Below are positions 1 through 11,395 of a DNA stretch of 64,000 nucleotides, in pieces. Position 1 is the stretch's first letter; every line of letters starts with the position of its first letter. The position numbers were made by a program, and so were the translations under genes. The notes below the pieces were generated by a model. The model did not search any database, had not been told where the DNA came from, and was given only the letters and a program-made list of their open reading frames with translations. The stretch comes from Agapetus fuscipes (lineage: Eukaryota > Arthropoda > Insecta > Trichoptera > Glossosomatidae), in NCBI GenBank assembly GCA_951799405.1, contig OX637362.1, positions 7,642,703-7,706,702 on the forward strand. Direction: 5' to 3'.

Positions 1-635
1 TCAGTCATGAGGGCCGCTTTTTAATAAAAATATGAATAGCAATAGGTAAAATTTAACATTTCTTAGAACTTTCATCCATTACTGCGTAAATTTTAGACTT
101 AAAAATAATCGTAGCAGAAATAAACAATCATTGATATTAAAATAGGTCATAATTAATATTAGTTCTTAATAATAATAAATTATGTAATTAAGTTAACATC
201 CTATCAATAGAATGAATACTTAGCATTACAATTTAACATGAAGCTAAATTCTTAATAGTTGGACAATTGTTTTTATTCTAACGTCATCAACAGACACATT
301 CCTAAAAGTCAATATCATTTTGAAATACCTAGTTTTAGATGAATGCTCTTGGATTTTAAGCTACGCCCTATGTCATTTTCAGCTGTGGAAAAATAAAATT
401 ACACATAGAAAATTTGTAAAAGAAATAATAAGAAAAAATACCCTGTACACCGTAATTTAATCTTAAATAAATTAGGTTACATACAACAAAAATTGTATTG
501 ATTTTAAAACCATTTTTCAAAAACTGAATAAATTGTTATTTATCGTATATCTACCTACCCTGTATTTTTCTTATTGCGACAATTTTACATAGTTTGGCAG
601 CCATCCTAATGCTTTGTACTTGAAACGATGTCTCT
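1..635. other. No gene recognised
   Basis: AT-rich sequence with many short A and T runs. No frame over 60 codons and no match to repeat families seen elsewhere in the window. Confidence 0.5.
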
Positions 636-640
636 GGTCT

Positions 641-811
641 ATGGAATGCAAGCATTTTACCAACTAAACTCAGTTGGTAGAGTGCTTGCATTCCATGCCG
701 AGAGCTAAGGTTTGAATCACACTGAGGTTGTCAGATTTTTTTTTTTTTTTTGATATTTATTTCAAATCCAAAACAAAATCACCGGCAAGGCTTACTCAGC
801 CTTAACCAAAA
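641..811 (+). repeat. SINE-1 copy with inverted duplicate of its head (foldback)
   Basis: A plus-strand SINE-1 (666-811) begins with a tRNA-like A-box region (CTCAGTTGGTAGAG) and continues into the body up to CGGCAAGGCTTACTCAGCC. Immediately upstream, 641-665 is the reverse complement of 672-696 with only two mismatches, so the head is duplicated in inverted orientation with a 6-bp loop. A T-run (about 16) sits at 729-750. Confidence 0.75.
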
Positions 812-1020
812 ATGTTATGTCGTTATGTGTGTGTGGGTTTGTCGTGATCAATAACTAACGTGACCCTTTATTAGGTCTTCTTCAGAGAGGGATGACTTTT
901 TCAGAATCAAGTAAAACAACTTTTTGGTGCTTTACAAGTTTTATCAAAGCTTTTTTTTACAGTATTCCTGAAAAAAACAAAACAAAACAGTAGGATCAAA
1001 CAAAACGGCGGTATGGTCTC

Positions 1021-1065
1021 GTAAGTAACTCTGTCACCATCCAGTTAAGGGTGGCCACAATGCTT
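1021..1065 (-). repeat. RTE 3' terminus fragment
   Basis: The minus strand reads GTGGCCACCCTTAACTGGAT, then GGTGACAGAGTTAC, the same terminal words as the 3' ends at 29.4 and 30.0 kb. Only about 45 bp. Confidence 0.4.
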
Positions 1066-1571
1066 AAACCAGGTCATACTGGTTTCCCATTACATTTAAC
1101 AAAAGCTTTTGGAGTGACATCCTTGCAGAGTCTGCTACAACCTAGCGACAGGAATTGTCAGCCCCTGTGAGCCAGGTTTTATTCACGCTATGAATGTTTC
1201 TAACAATTTATCCAGAAGCCGAAAAATTGGTATTTATTTTAAGAATAGACATGTCCAAGGAAAATGTTTCAATAATTCTAAAATAGATTAAAATTTCACT
1301 TTAAATGTAATAAAGACCTGTTGCATATCTGTCACACACGTTGTTTCATTTTCTTTTTCTAATTCCATTCCATTCTAAAACCTGAAAGCCAGACTGATAT
1401 AAGTGTCAGAAATAACATACTAGAATTAATCGCGTCACCTGCGTCATTTATAATAACCAAGGCGCACATTTTTATTTTCCTAATGAACATGTTAATTGAT
1501 TAAAAAGACGCTTGCATCACTTTGGCTCCAAGGCCCTTACTTCATGTATTTTTAAGAAAAAAAAATCGTAT

Positions 1572-1820
1572 AGGTACCTGAATGAGTGGCGAAGAGTGCC
1601 ATACAACTCGATTCCTATCGGCTTCCCTTTTGTGGCAAATGAGGCAACAAAGGAGTTATAAAATATAGACACAAAAAAAAATACATTTAAAACCAAAGAA
1701 ACAATACGTATTTTTCCCCCATTGAAACCATGCAGTCTTCTTTATTATCATTTTTGCCTCATTTTAAAAGGGAAACCGATGGGAATCGAGTTGTATGACA
1801 CCCTTCGCCACTGCTACCTA
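1572..1820. mobile_element. MITE-e, long terminal inverted repeats
   Basis: AGTGGCGAAGAGTGCCATAC and ACTCGATTCCTATCGGCTTC at the left are answered by their reverse complement at the right (GAAACCGATGGGAATCGAGT, GTATGACACCCTTCGCCACT). The arms are about 60-65 bp with few mismatches. No transposase ORF is inside. Target-site duplication unresolved. Confidence 0.7.
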
Positions 1821-4149
1821 CTAAATGGGAAAATTATCAACAACAAAACTAGTTCGAATGGACACGGCACAAATTCCAAAGACCACAATATTATCACGTC
1901 ACACGGGCGAATTTCTAGAGAAATAGCAATGTTTTATTTTGTTATTGGGTGCTAAGGGCTCTAGTCGTAGACGTATGAAGTTTTCCCGCTGAGAAAAAAG
2001 CTAGTTCAAATTTGCGCTGTGTCCGTCGGAAAAAAATGCTTTTAATCATGAAATTAAGACATAAAAGGAAAGTCTATTTTCATTGTTAGGCATTAATATA
2101 ACTGTCGTTTATTGCTAATTTAGTTTTTTAAGCCAAATGACATTTCTGCCTCAACCCGGAGTACCTACGCGCCTGACTGTGAAAATAAATTTCATGATGA
2201 AATGCATTTTTTATTATAAGTGAAACTTTTTACATTCCTGTTTGTGTATGTGCATAGAGATTGAACATCAAGCGGTAAAATATCGCTGCAACTTCAATTA
2301 TAGATAACATAATTTTGGTCAATTAGTATTGCAATATCGAAAAATGACAAAAAAATCATAATTAGGTGAGGCATGCATTTAGTGGTAATGGACCTTACAA
2401 TAATGGGCACTAAATCAAGCAATTGGATTTAAATTGGGGGTACACAATTATTATTGTGACAGCCTTGAGTTGATAATGGACGCTGATTTTACATCGAAAG
2501 CTCGTTCAAACGGTGCAAGCTTTTTAGTAGTAAGTAGCGAAGCTTAAATTAAGTAGCTTTTCCGCGTCTGAATATTCCAAAAAAAGTATGATTTCGTGCA
2601 AACGCCGTCATCTCCAACTGGTGTTGTCGTTTTACAAGTTTATTTTTCTCAAAATCATCGCGTAAGGAGTTGACGGCGTTTGCATTTATACGACTCATTT
2701 CAACTTGCCGACTTTTGAATTCTTGAACCCGGATGTCAGGGATAAGTTCAAAGTTCGTTGACGTCTATAATTGACAGCCGCACTGTGTGCAAGTTCCCTA
2801 TGCGTGTCACCCACAGTTGAAGGGATTAGATTAGTTTAGTAGCTTGAAGCATACTGTACCCCAAGTAACTTTACATTTTAACTCAACCTTAGCGTTTTAT
2901 CAAAAAAAATGTATAAAAACTAAATAGCGGCTCTAGTGAGCGTTGTGTTTTTGGTACAATATTATGGTTGTCATTACACGTAAAGGTTTTTAGGTTTTCA
3001 CGGCCGGATTCAGATGCTTGATTTTATGGTTTGGTGACTTCTTCGAGGAGACAAAACGTCAGCTGAAGATCTTCAAGAAGTATCAAGAAAGAAGAAAAAG
3101 AAGAAAAAGAAGCAAAAACTATGGACAACGGTCAAAAACCGAAACCAAAAAATCAAGCATTACACGTAAAGTTATTTAATAAGACTGTGTACTTGAAATG
3201 CATAGGCATAGACTATCACAGTTCACGTATTTTTTCAAGTGGAAAAAAAACAGTAGAAGTTATAAAAATATTTTGTAAGAAAATACTAACACATGGATTT
3301 CTTCTACTAGAAGTAAACGGTAAAACTAGGTCTACTTTTCTGTAGAAATCAAATAAAAAATCTTCCTATTTTACAACCATTTATATTGAAAATCTTTAGT
3401 CATTACATTACTTATAGATAGCAATTTTTACTTTAGATGCCTAAGCTCTAAATATTGGTGCTTTTGTTTAATTACTTTTGTAGGCTATGCAATCGTTTGG
3501 CATTGTTGAGATTTTATCTGCTCAATCTTTCCTTTGATGATAAAATGGGGTCAGGTAATTGGTTTTCACAGCTGGGCCAACTTATTTTTTTACAGATTTT
3601 AGATTACAAATGGAATAACTTACTCGCCTGAAGATGTAACAGTTTTTCTGTTAATGATTATTGGCGAGTGTACATACACGTACACTCGGAAACACACACA
3701 TTCAACTACTAATGCACTCGCACTAACCGCGTCAGTACTGACTTCAATTCACGTAGTATGAAGCCATAGCTACACCGAGTTAACAGAAGCTCTATTTAGT
3801 TAATTGCTAGTATGAGTTATTAACAGGAAGAAGCAGCTACAAAACAAATGCCTTCTGGTCCAGATACCAGGCGCTTAATTTCTGTTATTTGTCATTTTAG
3901 TGTGAAACACTACGTTAAAGCAAAAACAGACTATAATGTATCTAAGTTACAAATATATGTATACATTTAAGATTCAAATTATGTTAGTACGCGCTTCCAC
4001 ACGCTGCATGTATACTTACTTTGAAAAAAACAATTTCCAAATGGACATAAACTTCTGACGACTTTCCCTGATTGGGAAATTTTCACCATTTTGTATTTTA
4101 CAAAATGGGTGATCAATCTCATACTAACCGATTGGTCAAGAAACAATAA
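1821..4149. other. No gene recognised
   Basis: AT-rich. Contains the 14-bp inverted repeat at 2.6 kb, a minus-strand family E stretch (2875-2960), and a GAAGAAAAA-rich purine run (3085-3115) that may be an old LINE tail. The 74-codon frame after it (3121-3345) is lysine-rich and matches nothing I know. Confidence 0.45.
2597..2684. repeat. Inverted repeat, 14-bp perfect arms
   Basis: TGCAAACGCCGTCA (2597-2610) and TGACGGCGTTTGCA (2671-2684) are perfect reverse complements with a 60-bp loop. GC-rich arms stand out from the AT-rich surroundings. Possibly a small foldback element. Confidence 0.55.
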
Positions 4150-4272
4150 TAATATAGTTTTAGGCTTCACGCTGAAGAAGCCCATCGTAGAAATGGGCGA
4201 AACGTCCGGAAGCTCCAGCTCCCACAGACCACGGCAACAGATCCCGGAAAACTTCACTCCAGCAATAATAAT
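4150..4272 (+). repeat. Unclassified dispersed repeat (GAAGAAGCCCATCGTAG type)
   Basis: CTGAAGAAGCCCATCGTAGA, GGCGAAACGTCCGGAAGCTC, GACCACGGCAACAGATCCCG and CACTCCAGCAAT. The same order of words is at 26298-26404, and a shorter related form on the minus strand at the window end. Family unknown. Confidence 0.6.
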
Positions 4273-4913
4273 ACAATACAATTCTTCTTGTGATACTTGT
4301 GATTTGGAGATGGTTTAAGTAACAATACATTTTGATACAATCATTGTTTCTGTATTTTAAAAAAGACTCCTTGCAGTACAGACTGTTATATTTACATTAC
4401 AAGAAAAAGTAACAATTATACTCATGTTAAAATCTTCCCGGCTAGACATCTTTGCATGGGTAGTGGGATTCCTTTTTTTGTGATAGTTTATTTTATTTTG
4501 GTAAGTTTTAACTAATTAAAACTAATTTAAGTGAAACAAAACAACGGATTATTCAAGACATTGTGAAAAAGGAAAGGGGAAAGAAGACTATGGCCCAATC
4601 TATATTTGAACGCTAAAATAAATTTCCACAAATAATTGCTTCGCTGTCTGGAGTATCTGCCATTAGATTATGATGTTTTTGATGAATAGCCTTTTAATTA
4701 TGTTTTTTTTTAATTTAAGTCTACTACTTAAATGGTGAGTAGGTACATATTTTATTTGGTTTAACTTTAGATTACATGATTCATTAGAAAATGTATTTTT
4801 CATATTTGTAACCATACAAAAAATACTATTTGCATTTGAATCAAAACTAATAGGTAGCATTTGAAAAAAAAATACCATCGTGAAAAATGTATTTTCATAA
4901 TTTTGTAACATCG

Positions 4914-5585
4914 ATACCATTAAGGTTAAACTGAATAAGTGGCACACTAAGGCCCGGTATATTGAACTGTAGTAATATTTTAGTTACCTATTACTTGAAC
5001 TTTCATTCAAAATACTCAATCTCGAGTTAACTAAAACCAAACATTACCGAAGTATGAGGCCACGCCCACAAATCTTGGAAATAATTAAAATGCCATTCAA
5101 AAGCTTTAAAACAAACAACTATTCATAAAAATCATATAGGTACCTTCATTAAAAGCTAGAAAACGAGACAAAAAATGTTCAGTTTACAACAATTTTGCTG
5201 TATCCTTACATTAAAAAAGAACAGCTGCTGTCAGTGTACAGTGTCAGCTGCACTCATCTTGAAAATCGAAAGTTAAAGTTACTAAATATTTACTGGCGAA
5301 ATTCGGTGAGTGAAATATTATGATGATTTAACTAAAATTGCATTTTAGTTAACTTTACGATACTTCAAAATACCGGGCCTAAGCTAACATGGGTTGGTTC
5401 AGTTAAATTAACCTTTTTCCTATTTTCTACGAAAGAAAACACTGAAAAAGTGTGAAAAACCTGTAGCTTCCTTTCCACTTCGTTTAGTTATGATACTATA
5501 AAAAGTTTCACCCTCTAATATGTTTTATACACAATTTCTCAAATCAGTGAATCTGCACTTATTCAGTTTTACCTTTAAGGTGGTG
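4914..5585. mobile_element. MITE-c copy, carrying MITE-a
   Basis: TIRs AAACTGAATAAGTG (4929-4942) and CACTTATTCAGTTTTACC (about 5556-5573). The interior matches the copies at 20.5 and 28.0 kb (TTTTCTACGAAAGAAAACAC; CACAATTTCTCAAATCAGTG). It is enlarged by MITE-a at 4951-5379. Confidence 0.75.
4951..5379. mobile_element. MITE-a, TAA target duplication, nested in MITE-c
   Basis: Terminal repeats GGCCCGGTATATTGAA and TTCAAAATACCGGGCC (one mismatch in the first 16). TAA flanks both sides (4948-4950, 5380-5382). The uninterrupted MITE-c at 20.57 kb has a single TAA at the same place, so it serves as an empty site. A 3-bp TAA duplication is typical of PIF/Harbinger transposons. 429 bp, no coding capacity. 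Confidence 0.8.
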
Positions 5586-5589
5586 ATAT

Positions 5590-7635
5590 GTAAGTTAATT
5601 TCATAGTACAAATTGCTATTCAAATAAGATTGCTAAGCATTAACATTATAAGAAAAGTTGTAGTGAAGACTTGGCTTGATTTTTTTTTTGGAAAGTTCAG
5701 CTTGATATCTTGGTTTCAAAAAAAACTTTAAAAAAGAGTACAAACAACAATTGATATTTGACAAAAAATAAAAAAATGACGTCACCTTACCAAGTTGCTA
5801 GCCTGAAAAAAGCTAATTTATGTGTATTTTTCCAAGATCCTTGTCCGCTGAAAAAAACTTGCGAATACTTTTTGAATTTGTTTTAATAAGATCATGTAAA
5901 TGTACATTTAATTTTTCGAAAGCTAAAACTTGCTCTAATGTGCAGCTAAGTAAAGTAACGTTACGTGAAGGGCAAAAATTGCATTTAACTTTAAATGAGA
6001 AAAAAAACGAGTGGCTCCTGAAAGTTTGAAAAAAAGTTGTTCACATATGTTAATCCCCAATTTAAGTTGTAAATCCGAAAGTAAAAACTTTTAAGTGAAA
6101 ATATTTCACTTGTTAACTTAAGCCGTATCAAGTCTTCATCCAACTTTAATAAATTACTAATTAATGATATTCTTAATTAATAAACATTACATTGTATCGC
6201 AAACTTTCCCTTGCAAATTTATAGCACATAACAATACGCGAACTTTTGTGCAGCGCTTCTGGATTTTCAGCTGAAGCGAGCTTTGTCCACGGAGCACTTG
6301 CGAGCTTTTGGGGGTGGAGGAGCTACCACCCACCGCCCACCCCTCCCGCTGCAGCCAGCTGAAAATGAAAGCCTTCCGGAGGTATGTACAAACCTTGCTT
6401 ACAAACACAACCTATTACACTGTGAACTTTATAGTTTCACATCAAATGAGGAGGGATCCAAAAATAACAAGATTAATTACGACGCAAAAAATGTAAAAGT
6501 AAAGTGATAAAATCTTTTTTAATCTTTTTGGATCTCTTAAAGGAGGTACTTATAACAACTTGCAACAAACCTTGTCATAAATCATTGTTAGTACATTTTT
6601 GCAAGTAACTCTGTGTCTACAGAATAATGTAAGTCTTGATAACATAAAAAATAATTACATTAAAAAATATTTTTCAGTAACATCAGGCCACTTCCCGTGA
6701 CAAACGTCAAGGGCACACCTTAAGCCTAAAGGTTGTAGTTTTGTCATGCCTTTGCTTTTCACTTCACAGGAAGGCTTCCGTCACTTGTAAAAATATAAAA
6801 CTATGTATGGGCACAATTGCACGCGTTGTGGGTCTTTCTGACACAATTACAGTGTTTTTTCTTCCTGCTGAATGAAATTCGAAAATTGGAAATATTATCA
6901 ATTCTAAGAACGCATCAACTCTAAAGGAGAGTTTTTTTAACGGAACTAAAAAAAACACTATTTTTTATTTGAGTCTATATTTTTGGGTCCTTCCTTGTAC
7001 TACATATTTCTATAACTTTAGTACATCTACATGTTTGCGTACTCCCTGCGTTTTTGTGTCGCCCCGATGTTTTGACCCGAATTTTAATTACAACCATGTT
7101 TAATATTGTGTAAAGTTAATAGATTTTGCTGGCGTCGGTTTAAAGTTGAAACTCTGCACCCTTATCTTAATTGCAAGCGAAACGTAATTGCATTTTATTA
7201 TGAAGCTGTTCGTTAAAAAAATATAATATGTGTAGTTTTAACTATTTGCTTGTAATCTTAACCATTCTTTATAACTATTTTTAAGGTACTTCTTCAATAG
7301 TATTATTTCATATCCTTTTGATTTTTCCTTACTTCATTATCTACATTACAAAAATAAGACCGTTTTTGAACACGCACATTGTGATAGCATTTATACTTTT
7401 TTCAAAATCGAATTCAATACCTTAGGACATTTATTCATTACCTTCTCAATTTTAGTCGTATAAGTATCCTAGGTATGAACTTAATTAACTTTCATATAAC
7501 ATTACCATTTACTACCAAAATCAGTAGAATAGGTAATTTCTTATGCAAGTCATACGACGCCTTGATATCGAGTATATGCTTTCTTCTTTCCGTAACACTT
7601 CTAACGAAAGTTGACGCTCATCATGCATATTTCCT
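5590..7635. other. No gene recognised
   Basis: AT-rich with A runs. A GC-rich island at 6290-6365 (GGGGGTGGAGGAGCTACCAC) is bracketed by inverted TTTTCAGCTG (about 6264) and CAGCTGAAAA (about 6356). No coding frame is supported. Confidence 0.45.
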
Positions 7636-7639
7636 CTTA

Positions 7640-7935
7640 CATAAGGACTTGGTGCTTTTGCCAAAGTACTATTACAGGTATTTCAGCCACAATGTTCTTC
7701 GGCGTCATTGAGTTCTTCTCACCTCAATCCTTCCCTTATAGTAAGATGGAGAAGGTGGTTATTACCATTTCTCATAACGTTTCTGCAATACATACGCTTT
7801 CTTCGATTGATGGTTGCCAGAAGTTATTTAGTGGTATGCATACGTTAGAGGACTTTCTCGGTGGTGACCCGATCACGTTAAGAGATCCGAAGCATTTTCC
7901 GGTAGAAACTCATTTTGAAGGCTTCGATTCAGCTC
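7640..7935 (-). pseudogene. Decayed LINE (YRKMLRI-type RT C-terminal region)
   Basis: Read on the minus strand with stops allowed, it gives RIEAFKMSFYRKMLRIS.RD, RVTTEKVL, LLATIERKRMYCRNVMRNG and NHLLHLTI. This follows the well-known LINE pattern (EAFEMW.YRRMLRI.W...VTNEEVL ... KRRKL.YLGHVMR). Several stops and substitutions show decay. The 140-codon plus-strand frame at 7611-8033 is the antisense of this remnant. A second copy of the same part of the element is at 60.03 kb. Confidence 0.7.
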
Positions 7936-8274
7936 TCGAATGCTTGTGTCAGCGTCTTAAAAATGTTGACCATATATTTTGGTACAAATTATTATCAATA
8001 AATGTCACTACCGTATTAAGCACTTTTCAATAACGTAATTTGTTAATCACTTTTTGACACATACAAAGGTTGTTTATGGACATAGGTCCGTATTCACCAC
8101 ACCATACTGCATTATTCTTAAAAATATTTCTTGTTCTTCATTTAAATCACACATTCTTTTATTTGCGTTTGAGATTTTCGTATATGAAAGTGCGATCAGC
8201 GTGTATAAGAGTGAGGCTACATGTACCTACTTGTGTTTTAAAATTACCTTCAAAATAAACATAATTATAAGGGG

Positions 8275-8530
8275 CTGGAATATATTGTGTGAGAAAAAGA
8301 GAAGAACATGTATGAAGAGAGAGATGAATTTCGAGGAGATGGAAAAAGGTGCAACTTAAAATTTTCAGTAGATTTATAATCCAGATTGCAAGGGTATTTT
8401 AACATTCAAGATTCATATTTAATGCAAGCTCACAAGCATCACATGTAAGTGACAAAAGAAAACACATCCTCGGCGAAATGGCGGCTGGGTACAAGAACGA
8501 GAATATTATATTAGCAGACAATACCAGCCT
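8275..8530 (+). pseudogene. Probable RTE-like LINE 3' fragment split by DR260
   Basis: KKRRTCMKREMNFEEMEKG at 8300-8356 matches the end block seen at 58.6 kb. GGCGAAATGGCGGCTGGGTA at about 8472 matches the sequence just after the stop there. Between them lies a partial minus DR260 (8382-8452), which suggests a nested insertion. Low certainty because each side is short. Confidence 0.4.
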
Positions 8531-8639
8531 TTGGTTAGCGTAGTTATGAAGGGTTTTAAAGTTCGGGTTCGGTTTCGCAATATTACAATCTGTTGTAATC
8601 AAAGGGACTGTAATTAATATCTGAGGCGATTAGAGTTCT

Positions 8640-8775
8640 CCCTACTGGGCTTGGGGGGCCAACTAAGGCTAAGGCGCACTTAAGTGTTCCGCCCATAGCA
8701 GCGCTACGTCGCTTACGTAGACCCGCAGGCAGGTGTTCAAATCCCGGCTCATGGTGAATACTTAAGCAATGCTCG
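8640..8775. other. Possible degraded tRNA-like repeat
   Basis: GGTGTTCAAATCCCGGCTC resembles a B box and is preceded by GCGCTACGTCGCTTACGTAG. No clear A box. It could be another SINE head; no second copy was found here. Confidence 0.25.
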
Positions 8776-8989
8776 CGTACTGTAAGACTTCACTAACTTG
8801 CATGCTGGTGAACATCTTAGGGTTAACGATGAATTCAAAAGTTACGCGTAAAAGTCATTTAAATAAAAAGTTATAATATTTGTCCGATGGATGGAATATC
8901 AATTTTTATCATTCCCATCTACGCTGAATCCGTAGTGGTAGTTTTTACAGTGTGGGTAGTTTATAAATTAATGATTATTTTAAAATCAA

Positions 8990-9232
8990 TGCTAAGCGGG
9001 AGGATCTTTCTAGCGTATTTGAAATAGAATAACGTTGGTTTGATCCCCGCCTGGGTCATTGAGCATAACTTTGATCCTGGTTCAACGCATGTTATTGGGT
9101 AATTATTAATTATAATTCATTTAAATAAACAATAATGCATTATTAATTGATGATATTAATACCTGTTTCTGGCCAGGCAGAATAGGTTGGTGAATTGCAT
9201 TCCTCTTCACAAATCTATTTAAAAAATAATAA
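8990..9232 (+). repeat. SINE-3 with internal AT-rich insertion
   Basis: AACGTTGGTTTGATCCCCGC (B box), TTTGATCCTGGTTCAACGCA, then about 75 bp of AT-rich sequence (9098-9165), then TGGCCAGGCAGAATAGGTTG and TCTTCACAAATCTATTTAAA. Confidence 0.65.
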
Positions 9233-10129
9233 CAATAAGTCAATGAACAAAAAAAATAGGATACATTTAAGGATATAAAAATCAGACACTAAATAAAAAA
9301 CAAAATTAAGTACACTGCAGGAATAAAAATAAACGCTTTACATTTGAAAGCCTTAGCCGCTAACATTGCCGATCAGCTGCCATTTTTTTCAGTTGTAAAT
9401 TAGGCCGAGGTATATTTGAATGTGGTGACTATTTTAGTGACTTTAATTTTGAGTTTTAATGTAAAAATAATCAGATGTGGGTGCTTTAACACTGTGGTTA
9501 CATTATTAAAATGATACGAACCTAAACTAACACATAAAATTAAAATACAAAATATTTTGAATTGCGGTGAAGGGATTGCTTTCCCCACAATTTTAATTAA
9601 TCGGGATTTGTTTCAATTTGTAATTTGCGTGAATAATTAATCATAATTCCCACAATTCCACTTTTGCAATTTTGTAAATGTTTTACCAGCAGTTACACTA
9701 TTGTTCTAACAATACAAATTTGCGGTCCGACCCCGCAAATGGCCAGAAGTGAGTCATAAAATGCAATTAAAGTCGTGTTTACAACGAACTCCGTCAAAGT
9801 TGTATGAAAAAGCCTTTTATTCATACCTGCATTTCATTTATTACTGTCTGACCCGACAGACTTTATCCTGTCTAAGTTATAGTCTATTGGTTGAGTTAAT
9901 GGTGACAAATTAAATTGTTGCAAAAAAATCTGTAAGAAATGGTACAAATGAGAACCCTTTCTAAAATAATGTTAAGATATTTTTATTCTAATGTTTGTTA
10001 ACCGATCGGCAACAAACTTTACAAGATCTATGTCAACCATTATTTACAAGTAGTCTAAAAATTTGTTTTCAATACAAACAGCTTCTTCTGATATTCTAAA
10101 CTTCAATTTTTCAACATATTTTTAATCTA
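9233..10129. other. No gene recognised
   Basis: AT-rich. TTAGGCCGAGGTATATTTGA at 9400 faintly resembles a MITE-a terminus, but no matching right end was found. Confidence 0.4.
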
Positions 10130-10360
10130 GGCTGGAAGGTGAGTATAACCAACCTCCAATCGATATTTGAACGACACATCAAATTTGATTGCTTAATTCT
10201 GGTAAGGACCTCGGTTAAATATTTCTCTATTATATAATATGATGGAATTTGAATAGAAAATATCATATAAATTAGCTGATTTACGTATATGCAACCAAAT
10301 TTTTGAATTGTTGGGAGAAATCACATATAATTTGAATAGGAGTTTGTTGCAACAGGCCCC
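10130..10360. mobile_element. MITE-b copy, one terminus degraded
   Basis: AACCTCCAATCGATATTTGA at the left and GGAGTTTGTTGCAACAGGCC at the right. The interior ATTTGATTGCTTAATTCTGG and GGTTAAATATTTCTC matches the 51.2 kb copy in reverse. Confidence 0.65.
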
Positions 10361-10964
10361 TAACATTTAGAAAAACTGTTTTCAAGAAATTTAATAATTA
10401 GTCTGAATAAGGAATTTCTATCCTTGTACTCGTAAATAAATACGGATGCAACATATATGTTGATAGAAACTTAACCGTGTAGGTATGTTTATCCTAAAAT
10501 TCTAAATTTTTATGTAAACAAATGTAAGATTGATGATGATAAGGATGTAGAATCCATCTTTCCGGGCTTGTAGACCATGTTCAATAATTCTTTGATCTGA
10601 AGCCGGCCATAAAAGCCTAATAACACTTATAAAATGTAAGATTATTTGGAGTTCTGACATAAAGGGAAATTTTCTGGCTTTGATTTCTTCCCTTTAGCTC
10701 AGTCCAAGCAATTCCTTGGGCTTCGACTATAATCAACGAATGCAATTCTGCGTGGTTTGGTTGTCTATTAGTGGAAGTGTTCTCGGGCGCCGCACAATCA
10801 CGCTGCGTGGCGTGGTTACTGCTCTATTTGCTTCTGCGTGATCGCATCACCACGACACGATATATACCTAGGATGGAGTGGAACTGAGCAGTTATAGCCT
10901 TTTCAAACACAAATAATTCTGCCCAGATCATCTATGGATTACCAGACAAACTGTGTGGTCCAAA

Positions 10965-11395
10965 CCGGTCCGTAGTCCAGTGGTAACACTTCGGACTCGT
11001 GAATGGAAGGTTGTGGGTCTAATTCCGGTGGAGCACAAAAAATATGCCATTTAAATTTTCAAATTTGCTCTTCGCCGGGTTGAAAACTTCATAAACCTAT
11101 ACCAAAAACCGGTCATTAAAATGTCCATCTAGCCTTACAACAATTGGGTCTTGCTTGACAATTGGCGCTTTGTAGCGCCGACCAAGCTCGTAAAAAGTCC
11201 GGGTGATAGCTCAATGTGTAGAATGCTCAAAAGATCATCAAAAGGTCCCTCCAGCCTTACAACAACTGGGTCTTGCTTGAGTTTTGGTGTTTTATAGCGA
11301 CGACCAACTAAATTACTCTGCGGCACTACAACAAGTATCATAGACCCCTAGAGTCTCTGAAATTTAGGGAGTCTCCCACACAGGTTTTTTTTTTT
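10965..11395 (+). repeat. SINE-2, mosaic copy with duplicated body
   Basis: Head CCGGTCCGTAGTCCAGTGGT, CTTCGGACTCGTGAATGG and GGTCTAATTCC (degraded B box), then the SINE-2 body. The CCAGCCTTACAACAACTGGG-type block occurs twice (11133 and 11253). Between them lies a piece of SINE-1 head (CCGGGTGATAGCTCAATGTG, 11206-11236). It ends with CAACAAGTATCATAGACCCC and GGGAGTCTCCCACACAGG, a terminus shared with the 17.8 kb copy. Confidence 0.7.

Noticed and set aside
7611..8033. 140-codon plus-strand open frame
   Set aside because: Antisense of a decayed LINE whose minus-strand translation shows EAFKMSFYRKMLRI and RKRMYCRNVMRN motifs.
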